64,000 nt of DNA from Acrocarpospora catenulata (GTDB lineage Bacteria > Actinomycetota > Actinomycetes > Streptosporangiales > Streptosporangiaceae), in the NCBI RefSeq assembly GCF_018476525.1, contig NZ_JAHCST010000001.1:250069-314068 (forward strand), given 5' to 3'. Position 1 is the stretch's first letter; each line of letters starts with the position of its first letter. Shown here piece by piece: positions 8,084 through 17,561 of the stretch. A model generated the notes under the pieces. It ran no database searches. It was not told the DNA's origin and saw only the letters and a program-made list of their open reading frames with translations. The position numbers were made by a program, and so were the translations under genes.

Positions 8084-8227
8084 TCAACTAACTGGCGGCG
8101 GGGCTTCCTCGGTCAGCGCCTCCAGCATCTCCGTCAGGTGGGCCACCTGCGTTTCAAGACCGCGGACCCGCGCTTCCAACTCCACGAGGGTGAGGCCTGG
8201 GTACCCGTTGCCGATCTGCCTGCTCAT
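8084..8227 (-). CDS. 47-residue coiled-coil protein
   Basis: Short gene with a good ribosome site (GGAGGG three to four bases before ATG at 8227). The product begins MSRQIGNGYPG and continues with a heptad-rich helix (LTLVELEARVRGLETQVAHL, TEMLEALTEE) before ending PPPVS. The leucine/valine spacing predicts a short coiled coil that probably oligomerises or docks on a partner. It is divergent from the PH-domain gene, and its 3' end lies in what should be the promoter region of the VOC gene. I know no function; small proteins of this pattern are frequent in actinomycetes. Confidence 0.6.
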   Translation of the reverse strand: MSRQIGNGYPGLTLVELEARVRGLETQVAHLTEMLEALTEEAPPPVS

Positions 8228-8344
8228 CGACCCTCCGGCGGTTTCGGGATGCGCGCGGGGTGGCGCGCCTGGGCTTTCTTCCCAAAATATCCGCCTTCGC
8301 ACGTCAACGGGCTGGGCCCGCGCGGTGCCGGTTAGGCTGACGGC

Positions 8345-8755
8345 ATGGTGGATCTTTCGCCGCGGGAGTGGCGGGTGGCGCCGGTGATCATCATCCTGAA
8401 GGCCGTGGGCACCGCCGTGCTGCTGGTGCTCGCGCTCACCGCGGACGGGCGCGGCCTCTTCCTGGCCGGGGTCGGCGCGCTCGCGCTGCTCGTGCTCACC
8501 GTCCGCGACCTGCTCGCCCGGGTACGGCTGGCCGCCGACGCCGACGGAGTCACGGTGGTGTCCGGGTTCGCGGGACGGCTGCGCATCCCGTGGCCGGAGA
8601 TCGAGCGCATCCGGGTGGACTCGCGGGCCCGGTACGGGGCCCGCATGGAGCTGCTGGAACTCGACACCGGGGAGAACGTGCACCTGTTCAGCAAGTTCGA
8701 CCTCGGCGAGCCGGTGGTGCCGGTCGCCGAGGTCCTCATGCGTATGCGTCCTTGA
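8345..8755 (+). CDS. PH-domain small membrane protein
   Basis: 136 residues. A short N-terminus is followed by two membrane helices (VIIILKAVGTAVLLVLAL and FLAGVGALALLVLTVRDLL), then a cytosolic bacterial PH-like domain (RLAADADGVTVVSGF, RIPWPEIERIRVD, ARMELLELDTGENVHLF). This is the bPH6-type layout, common and functionally uncharacterised in actinobacteria. TAGGCT at 8333 lies six bases before the ATG and there is no Shine-Dalgarno, suggesting leaderless expression. It converges on the GH3 gene with an eight-base gap. Confidence 0.78.
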   Translation: MVDLSPREWRVAPVIIILKAVGTAVLLVLALTADGRGLFLAGVGALALLVLTVRDLLARVRLAADADGVTVVSGFAGRLRIPWPEIERIRVDSRARYGARMELLELDTGENVHLFSKFDLGEPVVPVAEVLMRMRP

Positions 8756-8763
8756 ACAGACTT

Positions 8764-11019
8764 TTACACTATTGCGCAGTTTGTGCCGTTAAGGGTGAAT
8801 GACGGCGGTGTGGTGTTGGTGCCGGAGTAGGTGCCCTGGAAGCCGAAGTTGGCCGTGCCGCTGACGGCGATCGTCCGGTTGTGGTCGACGTTGACGGCGG
8901 TGACCTGCTGGCCGGACTGGGTGATCGTGGCGTTCCAGGCGTTGGTGACCTGCTGGTTGCCGGGGAAGGTCCACCGGAGGGTCCAGCCCGTGATGGCGGC
9001 CGACGAGCGGTTGGTGATGGTGACGTCGGCGGTGAAACCGGTGCCCCAGGAGTTGAGGCGGTAGGCGACCGAACAGCCGGTCGTGGGAGAAGGCGACGGG
9101 GACGGCGATGGCGATGGGCTGGGCGACGGGGATGGCGACGGGGACGGGCTGGGCGACGGCGACGGACTCGGAGATGGGGACGGTGACGGGCTGGGGGAGG
9201 GGCCGGAGTAGGTCAGGCCGAAGCCCTGCGGGAACAGGCCCGTCTTACCGTCCCCCGCGTTGATCGGCTGCTGGCTGACGCTGTTCATCCAGGTCATCGG
9301 CAGCTTCCCGGTCGGCGCGTAGTCCCCGAAGAGCACGTCGGCCACGCCACGCCCCTCCGTACCCGGCAGCCAGGCGGCGACCAGCGCCCGCCAGTTCCCG
9401 AGCTGCGAGGCGATGTCCATCGGCCGCCCCGACACCAGCACCACGATCACCGGCACCCCGGACGCCTGCAACCGCTGCAACGTGGCCAGATCGGTGCTGT
9501 CCAGCCCCATCGACCCGGTCCGGTCCCCCTGCCCCTCCGCGTACGGCGTCTCGCCGACCACCGCGATGGCCGCCCGGAAGGTCGAGTCGATCCCGTTCCC
9601 GCCGGCTTCGTAGGTGACCTGGGTCCCCGACCCGACCGTGTCCCGGATGCCCTGGAGGATCGTGGTCCCGGGGGTGATGTTCCCCGACGATCCCTGCCAG
9701 GAGATCGTCCACCCACCGCTCTGGTTGCCGATGTTGTCGGCGCTCTTGCCCGCCACGAAGATCTTGCCCCCGGTCTTGGCCAGCGGCAGCACGTTCCCGT
9801 CGTTCTTCAGCAGCACCTGCGACTTGCGCACCGCCTCCCGGGCGATCGCCCGGTGCGCGGCACTGCCCACCGTGCCGGTCAGGGACCGGTCGGTGAGCGG
9901 GCGCTCGAACAGGCCGTACTCGAACTTCTTGGTGAGGATGCGGCGGTTGGCGTCGTCCACCCGGGCCATGCTGATCCGCCCGGCCTGGACCTCCTGCTTG
10001 ACCAGCGTGATGAACTGCCGGTAGTTGTTGGGCACCATCACCATGTCGATGCCCGCGTTCACCGCCGTGGTGATCTCCGCGCCCGTGAAGCCGGTGGCGC
10101 CGTCGAGCTGGTCGATACCGGCCCAGTCGGAGACCACGAACCCGGTGAAGCCGAGCTCGCCCTTGAGCAGGTCGGTGATGAGCGCGCGGTGGCCGTGCAG
10201 CCTGGCGCCGTTCCAACTGCTGTAGGAGATCATCACCGAGCCGACGCCGCGCTGCACGGCCGCCTGGAACGGCGGCAGGTGGATCGCGCGCAGCTCGGCC
10301 TCGCTGATCTGGGTGTTGCCCTGGTCGACGCCATTGGTCGTGCCGCCGTCGCCGATGTAGTGCTTGGCGGTGGCCAGGATGCCGCTGCCCTGGAGTCCGG
10401 TGATGATCGAGGTCATCGGGCTGACCAGGGACGGGTCCTCGCCGAAGGACTCGTACGTGCGGCCCCAGCGGTCGTTGCGGGCCACGCACAGGCAGGGGGC
10501 GAAGGTCCAGTCGATGCCGGTCCCGGCCACCTCCTCGGCCGTGGCCTGCCCGATGCGCCGCACCAGGTCGGCGTCCCTGCTGGCGCCCAGGCCGATGTTG
10601 TGCGGGAAGATCGTCGCGCCGACCACGTTGTTGTGGCCGTGCACCGCGTCGATTCCGTAGATCATCGGGATGGCCAGCGGGGTGGACTGGGCCTGTCGCT
10701 GGAAGTTGTCGTACATGTCCGCCCAGGACGTGGCCGTGTTCGGTGAGGGCGCCGAGCCCCCGCCGGAGAGCACCGAGCCCAGCCGGTAGGTGGCGATATC
10801 CGACACCGGCACGATGGCGGCCCGGTCCGCCTGGGTCATCTGCCCGACCTTGTCGTCCAGCGTCATCCGGGAGAGCAGGTCGCTCACCCTGGTCGCCACC
10901 GGCAGGCTCGGATCCTGGTACGGCAACGCCGCCGCCGTGGCCACCCTCCCCGGCACCACGGTCAGCACCGTTCCCAGCAACATGACGGCGAGCGTCAGCC
11001 GTCCACGGCGGAATGTCAT
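8764..11019 (-). CDS. secreted GH3 beta-glucosidase/exoglucanase with C-terminal CBM2
   Basis: 751 residues. A signal peptide (RRGRLTLAVMLLGTVLTVV, cleavage near ATAA-ALP) is followed by the GH3 TIM-barrel domain (about 35-350) with the GIDAVHGHNN motif and catalytic-aspartate segment GFVVSDWAGI, then the alpha/beta sandwich domain (about 390-615). A Ser-Pro repeat linker leads to a family 2 carbohydrate-binding module bounded by CSVAYRLNSW and FTLNGTNC with conserved Trp residues. It should act outside the cell on cellulose or beta-glucan oligomers held by the module. ATG at 11019 is preferred for its GGGAGGATCC ribosome site. No CebR-type operator is seen upstream. Confidence 0.92.
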   Translation of the reverse strand: MTFRRGRLTLAVMLLGTVLTVVPGRVATAAALPYQDPSLPVATRVSDLLSRMTLDDKVGQMTQADRAAIVPVSDIATYRLGSVLSGGGSAPSPNTATSWADMYDNFQRQAQSTPLAIPMIYGIDAVHGHNNVVGATIFPHNIGLGASRDADLVRRIGQATAEEVAGTGIDWTFAPCLCVARNDRWGRTYESFGEDPSLVSPMTSIITGLQGSGILATAKHYIGDGGTTNGVDQGNTQISEAELRAIHLPPFQAAVQRGVGSVMISYSSWNGARLHGHRALITDLLKGELGFTGFVVSDWAGIDQLDGATGFTGAEITTAVNAGIDMVMVPNNYRQFITLVKQEVQAGRISMARVDDANRRILTKKFEYGLFERPLTDRSLTGTVGSAAHRAIAREAVRKSQVLLKNDGNVLPLAKTGGKIFVAGKSADNIGNQSGGWTISWQGSSGNITPGTTILQGIRDTVGSGTQVTYEAGGNGIDSTFRAAIAVVGETPYAEGQGDRTGSMGLDSTDLATLQRLQASGVPVIVVLVSGRPMDIASQLGNWRALVAAWLPGTEGRGVADVLFGDYAPTGKLPMTWMNSVSQQPINAGDGKTGLFPQGFGLTYSGPSPSPSPSPSPSPSPSPSPSPSPSPSPSPSPSPSPSPSPTTGCSVAYRLNSWGTGFTADVTITNRSSAAITGWTLRWTFPGNQQVTNAWNATITQSGQQVTAVNVDHNRTIAVSGTANFGFQGTYSGTNTTPPSFTLNGTNCAIV
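9087..9203 (-). repeat. Ser-Pro coding repeat (interdomain linker)
   Basis: About 19 tandem Ser-Pro codon pairs inside the GH3 gene. On the plus strand they appear as imperfect GGCGAC/GGGGAT/GGGCTG hexamers. The codons vary, so selection on the peptide rather than recent slippage alone is likely. It encodes the flexible linker between the catalytic region and CBM2, as in many secreted actinobacterial cellulases. Confidence 0.85.
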
Positions 11020-11123
11020 GGATCCTCCCTCGATATCCCGAGGAACGTACGAACGCGCCACTTACGGGTCAATGAACAGCGGGTTCCCGTGCGGATGACC
11101 TGCTCCTTCTCCGGAAACTTTCA

Positions 11124-14100
11124 GTGCATGATCGAGGAATGCGCATCCTTGAGGTGGAATCCACGGACCTGTTCACCGAAGGCCCCCGCCAGGTCATCCG
11201 GGTGCGCCTGGCGGATCCCGTCCCCGGGGCGGCGGTCCGGGTCACGGGTGAGGGGGTGACGGGGACCGCCCTCGTCGGCGACTCGGAGCACGTCGAGGTC
11301 CCGGTGGACGCCGGCCATCCGGCGGGGGCGCGGGTGCCGGTCACCGTCTCCGCCGGGGAGGCCGAGGCCGCCGGGGAACTGGTGGTGGCCGAGCCCGGGT
11401 GGACGGTGTGGATGGTGGCGCACTTCCACTACGACCCGGTCTGGTGGAACACGCAGGCGGCGTACACGGCCACCTGGGACCACGCCGGGGAGGCCGCGCA
11501 GCGCAATCGCAATGACTTCCAGCACGCCGGGTTCGAGCTGGTCAAGCTGCATCTGGAGACGGCTCGGCGGGAGCCGGAGTACAAGTTCGTGCTGGCCGAG
11601 GTGGACTATCTCAAACCCTTCTGGGACGCCCATCCGGAACACCGGACGTACCTGCGGCGGCTGCTCGCCGAGGGGCGGGTCGAGATCATGGGCGGGACGT
11701 ACAACGAGCCCAACACCAACCTGACCGGGGCCGAGCTCACCATCCGGAACTTCGTGCACGGGCTCGGCTTCCAGCGGGACGTGCTCGGCGGGGATCCCCG
11801 CACCGCCTGGCAGCTGGACGCCTTCGGACACGATCCGCAGTTTCCCGGGCTGGTCGCGGAGGCCGGGCTGGACTCCAGTTCGTGGGCGCGCGGGCCGTAC
11901 CACCAGTGGGGGCCGATGCTGGGCGGCGGCGATCCCGCGAGGATGCAGTTCCCGGCCGAGTTCGCGTGGGTGTCCCCGTCCGGGCGCGGGGTGCTCACGC
12001 ACTACATGCCCGGGCACTACAGCGCCGGCTGGTGGATGGACTCCGCAACCAGCCTCGGTCAGGCTGAGGCCGAGGTGTACCGGCTGTTCCTGGCGTTGAA
12101 GAAGGTCGCGAGCACACGGAACGTGCTGCTGCCCGTGGGCACCGACTACAGCCCGCCCAACAAGTGGATCATGGAGATCCAGCGGGACTGGAACACCCGC
12201 TACGTCTCTCCCCGGGTGGTCTGCGGCCTGCCCCGCGAGTTCTTCGCCGCCGTACGCGCCGAACTGCCGGAACCGCTGCCGCAGACCCGCGACATGAACC
12301 CGGTCTACACCGGCAAGGACGTCTCCTTCATCGACACCAAGCAGGCCCAGCGCCACGCCGAGTCCCAGCTGATCGACGCCGAGAAGCTCGCCACCCTGGC
12401 CGCGATCACCACTGGCACCCCCTACCCGTACGCCCTCCTCGACAAAGCCTGGCGGCAGCTGGTCTACGGCGCCCACCACGACGCCATCACCGGCTCCGAG
12501 TCCGACCAGGTCTACCTGGACCTGCTCACCGGCTGGCGGGAAGCCCACGACCTGGGCGCGACCGTCCTGACCACCTCGCTGGCGGCGTTGAGCCCCGACG
12601 GCGTCACCGTCTGGAACCCCTCCTCCTGGCCCCGGACCGACCTGGTCCGCGTCAACATCACTTTTCCTCCCGGCTGGTACGGGGTCGCCGGGAAGGTTCT
12701 CCTGGAGAACGCTCAGCACCATCCCGACGGCAGTCTCCGCTCGGCCGACCTCACCTTCCTCGCCGAGGACGTGCCGGCCTTCGGTTACCTGACTTTCTCC
12801 TTCACTCCCGGCGAGGCCGCTGGATGGGCCTTCCGGGACGGTACGCGCATCGAGAACGCCACCCACGTGGTCGAGGTTGACCCGGCGCGGGGCGGCGGCG
12901 TCACCAGCCTGCGGGTCCGGGGCCGGGAACTCCTTCAACCGGGACGGGTCGGGAACGAGATCGTGGTCCACGACGAGTACCCGGCCCACCCGAAATTTCA
13001 CGAAGGACCCTGGCATCTGGTGCCCAAAGGGACCTCGGTGGGGTCGGGGCAGACCACGGCCGCGGTCGAGGTGGCCGAGTGCGCCATCGGGCGGCGGCTG
13101 GTCGTCACCGGGCAGGCCGGGCCGGTCGCCTACCGGCAGGAGATCACCCTCTGGGACGGCCTGGACCGCGTCGACCTGATCACCCACGCCGACTTCGACG
13201 GCTCCGACCAGCTCCTGCGGCTCCGCTGGCCGGTGCACGCGCCCGGCGCGCTGCCGGTCAGCGAGGTCGGAGCGGCCGTGGTCGGGCGGGGCTTCGCGCT
13301 GATCGAGGCCGACTCGGCCGCGCATCCGTGGACCCTGGACAACCCCTGCGACAAGTGGTTCGCCCTCTCCACGACCTGCCGCATCGGCACCCGGCCGATC
13401 GGGGTCGCGGAGATCGTGTTCGGGGAGGGCACCTCGCCCGGCCAGCTGCGGGAGCTGGCGAGCGCTTTGGTCAGGCAGGGGGTCACCGCCACCTGCTCGC
13501 CCGCCTCCGGCCCCCGTTACGGCAACCTCGCCGTGGATTCCAACCTGCCCGACGTACGGATCGCGATCGGCACCCCCGAGGACAACCCCTTCGTGGCGGC
13601 ACTGCTCGACGGCGAAGCCCTGGCCGGAGACCGCGTCTGGGTGTCCGCCGAGACCCCGCTCCAGGAGGCCTGGACGCCGAGCGCGAACCTGGCAGGGCCG
13701 CGCGCCCTGCCCGTGCTCGTCGTGGCCGGGCCCGGGGCGGTTGACGCGCTGATCGAGGATCTCGCCGACGGCGTGGTCGAAGCGGACACGCCTGGGGAGT
13801 CCTTCGACGACTACACGATCGGGCTGATAAATCGGGGCATTCCCGGATTCGCCGTGGAGCCGGATGGTTCGCTGAACGTGTCCCTCATGCGGTCCTGTAC
13901 GGGCTGGCCCTCCGGAATCTGGATCGACCCCCCACGGCGTACCACACCGGACGGAAGCAACTTCCAGCTCCAGCACTGGACCCACACCTTCGAATGCGCC
14001 CTGATCGCCGCCCCCGGCGACTGGCGGGCCGCCGACCTGGTCCGCCACGGCCACGACGTCAACCATCCCCTGCTCCCGCACGTTCGCGGCCTGACCGGAC

Positions 14101-15221
14101 CGCAACGGTCACACTCCTACCTGTCGACCGAACCGGGCGTGGTCCTGGCCGCGATGAAGGCCGCCGGGAACCCCATCGCCTCCGGAAGACGTCCGGCCGG
14201 GGTGGAGGGGGTGACCCTCCGCCTCTACGAAGCTCTTGGACGTGAGGTGTCCGCCTACATCACCGCCGCGTTCGGTGGTCGTCAGGCCGGGGACGTGCCT
14301 GGGCGTCGGGTCACCGCTGCGTCCGGCAGTGGGCGGCGCGAGGATGCGCCTGGGCGTGGGGTGTCCGCCGAGGTCGCCCTGGGCGGATGGCTGCGGGCCG
14401 ACTTGCGTGAAAGTGTGGTCAGCCCGGCCCCCCGACGCCTCACCGGCATGGAAATCGCCACCCTCACCGCGTCCCTGACGCCGTCGTCACCAGCGGCATC
14501 TCCCGCGAAGGAGCCTCATCAGCCGGTCTTCACGCGCTACTGGCTCCACAACACGGGGCCCGCGCCGCTGGGCAACATGCCCGTCGCCCTTCACCTGTCC
14601 GCCGCCGATCTGTCCATCGCCGATCTGTCCATCGCCGCCGGACATCCGGAGGGGCTCAACTTCTCCATCGCCTCCGGCCTGACCGAGGACACGGCCGAAG
14701 GGGTGGTGACCCTGGTCGGCCCCGACGGCTGGCTGGTCGAACCGGCCGTGCGGCCCTATGCGCTGCCGCCGGGCGGGCACGCGACCGTGCCCATCCGCGT
14801 CACGCCACCCCCCGGCGTACGGGACGGGCTGTACTGGCTCCGCGCCCGGACGGCCTTCGACGGCCAGGAGTACGAGGACGTCACCCGCGTCCACGTCGGC
14901 GGCACGCAACCGGTCGGACTCGACGTGTCCACCTCCGGGACCCTGGTGCTCTCGCCCGGAGAGGAGGCCGAGTTCGTCGTCCGGCTGCGCGGCCACGCGC
15001 TGACGCCGGTCTCGGCACAGGTCCAGCTGATCAGCCCCTGGCCGACCTACGGCATGTTCCCCGTCTGGAACACCGGCACGGAGATCCCCGCCGCGGGCGA
15101 GGCCGAGGTGCGGTTCCCCGTCATGGCCGGGCGTCCCGGCCGCTGGTGGGCACTGGCCAAGGTCGCCTGCGCCGGGTGGCTGCACTACACCGAGACCATC
15201 GGCGTCGAGGTACGCGCATGA
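11124..15221 (+). CDS. GH38 alpha-mannosidase
   Basis: About 1360 residues with no signal peptide, so probably cytosolic. After an N-terminal beta domain, the GH38 catalytic fold opens with VAHFHYDPVWW (zinc ligands His and Asp), EIMGGTYNEPN, then the nucleophile segment TAWQLDAFGHDPQ and YGAHHDAITGSESDQV. C-terminal beta-sandwich domains fill the rest, longer than the usual 1000-residue enzyme. GTG at 11124 is the first start; ATG at 11139 (MRILEVES) is an equal candidate, neither with a good ribosome site. The stop overlaps the ATG of the parvulin-like gene. It diverges from the GH3 gene, suggesting a plant or fungal glycan-use locus, by inference. Confidence 0.9.
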   Translation: MHDRGMRILEVESTDLFTEGPRQVIRVRLADPVPGAAVRVTGEGVTGTALVGDSEHVEVPVDAGHPAGARVPVTVSAGEAEAAGELVVAEPGWTVWMVAHFHYDPVWWNTQAAYTATWDHAGEAAQRNRNDFQHAGFELVKLHLETARREPEYKFVLAEVDYLKPFWDAHPEHRTYLRRLLAEGRVEIMGGTYNEPNTNLTGAELTIRNFVHGLGFQRDVLGGDPRTAWQLDAFGHDPQFPGLVAEAGLDSSSWARGPYHQWGPMLGGGDPARMQFPAEFAWVSPSGRGVLTHYMPGHYSAGWWMDSATSLGQAEAEVYRLFLALKKVASTRNVLLPVGTDYSPPNKWIMEIQRDWNTRYVSPRVVCGLPREFFAAVRAELPEPLPQTRDMNPVYTGKDVSFIDTKQAQRHAESQLIDAEKLATLAAITTGTPYPYALLDKAWRQLVYGAHHDAITGSESDQVYLDLLTGWREAHDLGATVLTTSLAALSPDGVTVWNPSSWPRTDLVRVNITFPPGWYGVAGKVLLENAQHHPDGSLRSADLTFLAEDVPAFGYLTFSFTPGEAAGWAFRDGTRIENATHVVEVDPARGGGVTSLRVRGRELLQPGRVGNEIVVHDEYPAHPKFHEGPWHLVPKGTSVGSGQTTAAVEVAECAIGRRLVVTGQAGPVAYRQEITLWDGLDRVDLITHADFDGSDQLLRLRWPVHAPGALPVSEVGAAVVGRGFALIEADSAAHPWTLDNPCDKWFALSTTCRIGTRPIGVAEIVFGEGTSPGQLRELASALVRQGVTATCSPASGPRYGNLAVDSNLPDVRIAIGTPEDNPFVAALLDGEALAGDRVWVSAETPLQEAWTPSANLAGPRALPVLVVAGPGAVDALIEDLADGVVEADTPGESFDDYTIGLINRGIPGFAVEPDGSLNVSLMRSCTGWPSGIWIDPPRRTTPDGSNFQLQHWTHTFECALIAAPGDWRAADLVRHGHDVNHPLLPHVRGLTGPQRSHSYLSTEPGVVLAAMKAAGNPIASGRRPAGVEGVTLRLYEALGREVSAYITAAFGGRQAGDVPGRRVTAASGSGRREDAPGRGVSAEVALGGWLRADLRESVVSPAPRRLTGMEIATLTASLTPSSPAASPAKEPHQPVFTRYWLHNTGPAPLGNMPVALHLSAADLSIADLSIAAGHPEGLNFSIASGLTEDTAEGVVTLVGPDGWLVEPAVRPYALPPGGHATVPIRVTPPPGVRDGLYWLRARTAFDGQEYEDVTRVHVGGTQPVGLDVSTSGTLVLSPGEEAEFVVRLRGHALTPVSAQVQLISPWPTYGMFPVWNTGTEIPAAGEAEVRFPVMAGRPGRWWALAKVACAGWLHYTETIGVEVRA

Positions 15222-16027
15222 TCGCCGCCGAAGTCCAGGGCAGGCCCATCACCGTGGCCGAGGTCGACGCCCGTCTCGCCGCCCTCCGTACCGGGCCTCT
15301 GGCAGACCGGCTCCCGCACCCGGGCAGCGCGGAAGGGCGCAACCTGAGGCGGTGGCTGGTTCAGCTGATGGCGGCCGAACTGATCGTGGCCCAGGAATAC
15401 GCCGCTTCCGGCGAGCAGACGTACGCGCAGACGTTCTCCGAGACGTCGGCTGAGATTCCGACGACGGGGGAGGTTCTGGGGACGGGGGAGGTTCTGGGGA
15501 CGGGGCAGGCCGCGGCGGTGGGAGAGGTTCTGACGATGGCGCAGGCGATGCGGACCGGGGGAGTGGTCGCCGCCGTGCTCGCCACCGCCTGCGGCCGGGC
15601 GGTCTTCGACCAGGTCACCGCCCCCATCAACACCCCCGAACCCGAAATTTACGACTATTACGCGAGAAATCCGGATCGGTTCGCGCGGCCGGAGACGCGG
15701 TGGACCGCCGAACTCGGCCCCATCCGCCGGGGCGAGCTCACCGGCCCGATCGAGGACGCCGTCTTCGCCGCCGCCGAAGGCGACACCCTCGGCCCCATCG
15801 ACGGCCCCGGCGGACCGTGGACGCTGACCGTGACCCGGATCGAGGGGAGAGGGCGTCAGCCGTACCGGGAAGTGCGGGAGGCGATCGCGGCCGAGCTGAC
15901 CGCCGCGCGTCGGGAGCGGGCGTTCGGGCAGTGGCTGGAGGCTCGCGCGGCCGAGTGCGTACGGCTCATGCCGGGGTTCGAGCACCCCGCCGACCCCCGC
16001 CAGCCGGACGCCACCCACCGCCACTAA
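15218..16027 (+). CDS. parvulin/SurA-like peptidyl-prolyl isomerase-related protein
   Basis: 269 residues starting at an ATGA overlap with the alpha-mannosidase stop, so translation is coupled. The C-terminal part has the parvulin-like features YYARNPDRFARPETRW, IEDAVFAAAEGDTLGPIDG and YREVREAIAAELTAARRERAF, like the end of SurA/PrsA chaperones. The N-terminus resembles a SurA_N helix bundle. No signal peptide is visible, unlike classical extracytoplasmic members. Residues around 80-105 contain an insertion of short repeats (TGEVLGTGEVLGTGQ). It may help fold or assemble the giant GH38 partner; that is a guess. Confidence 0.65.
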   Translation: MIAAEVQGRPITVAEVDARLAALRTGPLADRLPHPGSAEGRNLRRWLVQLMAAELIVAQEYAASGEQTYAQTFSETSAEIPTTGEVLGTGEVLGTGQAAAVGEVLTMAQAMRTGGVVAAVLATACGRAVFDQVTAPINTPEPEIYDYYARNPDRFARPETRWTAELGPIRRGELTGPIEDAVFAAAEGDTLGPIDGPGGPWTLTVTRIEGRGRQPYREVREAIAAELTAARRERAFGQWLEARAAECVRLMPGFEHPADPRQPDATHRH

Positions 16028-16115
16028 CGCACGCGTATGGGGCAGACAGGCGATCAGAGTTAGGATCACGGGATCGGGGCTTGTCAAGGAAGTGTCGCGG
16101 GGAAAAGTAGGGGTC

Positions 16116-17555
16116 ATGGCTCGCCAGCTGAGCGCGTTGGACGCGCAGTTTCTGAACTTCGAGACGGCCGCGAATCCGGCCCACATCGCGGGGTTGACCG
16201 TGCTCGACCCGACCACCGCGCCGGACGGCGTGGTGACCAAGGAAAGCCTGATCGCACTGCTGAAGCGGCGAGCGCACCTGGCGCCCCCGCTGCGGCGGCG
16301 GCTGGTCGAGGTGCCGTTCGGGCTCGACCATCCGTACTGGGCGGAGGACCGCGAGGTCGACTGGGACTACCACGTGCGCGAGCTGGCACTGCCCGCGCCC
16401 GGCAACGACCACCAGCTCGGCGAGCAGGTGGCGCGGCTGCACGGGCGCCGGCTGGACCGGCGGCGGCCGCTCTGGGAGCTCTACCTGATCCACGGCCTGG
16501 AAGGCGGCCGGGTCGCCGTCTACACCAAGGTCCACCACTCGGCCATTGACGGCATCGAAGGCGCCGAGGTGCTGGCCGCGCTGATGGACCTGACCCCCGA
16601 ACCCCGCGAGGTCGAGCAGGACCAGACCCCGCCGGCGACCGCGCCCGACCTGCCGGAGATGCTCGGCCGCGGGTTCACCCGGCTGCTGGACAACCCCTCC
16701 GCCGTGCTGCGGTTCGTGGCCAACGCCGTACCGCGGCTGGACGAGATCCCCGTGGTCGCCCAGATCCCCGGAGCCGGACTGATCGCGCGGGTCATCCGGG
16801 GCGTCGGCTGGTCGGCCGACTCGCCGGTGCTGCCCGACCTGCCGCGGGTGAGCGTGCCGCGCACCCCGTTCTCCGGCCCGGTCACCCCGCACCGGCGGTT
16901 CGCCTTCGGACGGCTTCCGCTCGCGGACGTGAAGAAGGTCAAGAACGCCTACGGCGTCTCCGTCAACGACGTCGTCATGGCCGTCTGCGCCGGGGCGGTC
17001 CGCCGCTGGCTGGACAAGCGGGACGAACTCCCCGCCGAGCCCCTGGTCGTCGGCATCCCCTTCTCCACCCGGGGCGACGCCGCCGACGACTCCGTCGCCA
17101 ACCAGGTGCTGCTCGCCACCACCACCCTGCCCACCGACCAGGCCGACGCGCAGACCCGGCTGTTCAGCGTGAGCAAGGCCATGAACGCGGTGAAGGAACG
17201 CTTCTCCGTCGCCCCCGCCCGGTGGCTGCTGGAGTTCAGCCAGGCCATGCCGGCCGCGCTGAGCGGCATGGCCGACCGCGCCGCCTTCCGGCTGGCGTCC
17301 AGGACCGTGCCCGCCATGAACCTGATGATCTCCAACGTCCCCGGCCCGCAGCTGCCGCTCTACATCTGCGGCGCCCGCGTCCTGGCCCAGTACCCCGTCT
17401 CGGTCATCACCGACGTCAGCGGCGGGCTCAACATCACCGTCTTCTCCTACGACGGCTCCCTGGACGTCGGGATCGTCGTCGACCGGGAGATGGTGCCGGA
17501 CGTGTGGGACTTCATCGAGTACCTCCAGGACGCCCTGGCCGAACTGATGCCCTGA
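16116..17555 (+). CDS. wax ester synthase/diacylglycerol acyltransferase (WS/DGAT)
   Basis: 479-residue member of the bacterial bifunctional acyltransferase family that makes triacylglycerol or wax esters from acyl-CoA at the membrane face. The catalytic motif HHSAIDG (HHxxxDG) lies near residue 145. The family-typical N-terminus (LSALDAQFLNFETAANPAHI), the central NDVVMAVCAGAVRRWL and the C-terminal NLMISNVPGP are present. ATG at 16116 is chosen over GTG at 16092 because homologues begin with the LSALD segment. A TAGGAT box at about 16060 could be the -10 element. It converges with the kinase gene, six bases apart. Family assignment is firm, lipid product not. Confidence 0.9.
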   Translation: MARQLSALDAQFLNFETAANPAHIAGLTVLDPTTAPDGVVTKESLIALLKRRAHLAPPLRRRLVEVPFGLDHPYWAEDREVDWDYHVRELALPAPGNDHQLGEQVARLHGRRLDRRRPLWELYLIHGLEGGRVAVYTKVHHSAIDGIEGAEVLAALMDLTPEPREVEQDQTPPATAPDLPEMLGRGFTRLLDNPSAVLRFVANAVPRLDEIPVVAQIPGAGLIARVIRGVGWSADSPVLPDLPRVSVPRTPFSGPVTPHRRFAFGRLPLADVKKVKNAYGVSVNDVVMAVCAGAVRRWLDKRDELPAEPLVVGIPFSTRGDAADDSVANQVLLATTTLPTDQADAQTRLFSVSKAMNAVKERFSVAPARWLLEFSQAMPAALSGMADRAAFRLASRTVPAMNLMISNVPGPQLPLYICGARVLAQYPVSVITDVSGGLNITVFSYDGSLDVGIVVDREMVPDVWDFIEYLQDALAELMP

Positions 17556-17561
17556 CGGGTC

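Noticed and set aside
9087-9203. regular repeats suggesting a CRISPR array or VNTR
   Set aside because: They are Ser-Pro codons of a linker inside the GH3 gene, with no spacers.
11121-14105. 994-codon frame antisense to the GH38 gene
   Set aside because: The plus strand has unmistakable GH38 motifs throughout; the antisense frame is Gly/Arg/Val-rich without domains.
8764-16027. glycan-degradation gene cluster with its own regulator and importer
   Set aside because: Only the two glycosidases and the parvulin-like gene are present; no LacI-type regulator, CebR operator or sugar ABC importer is adjacent.
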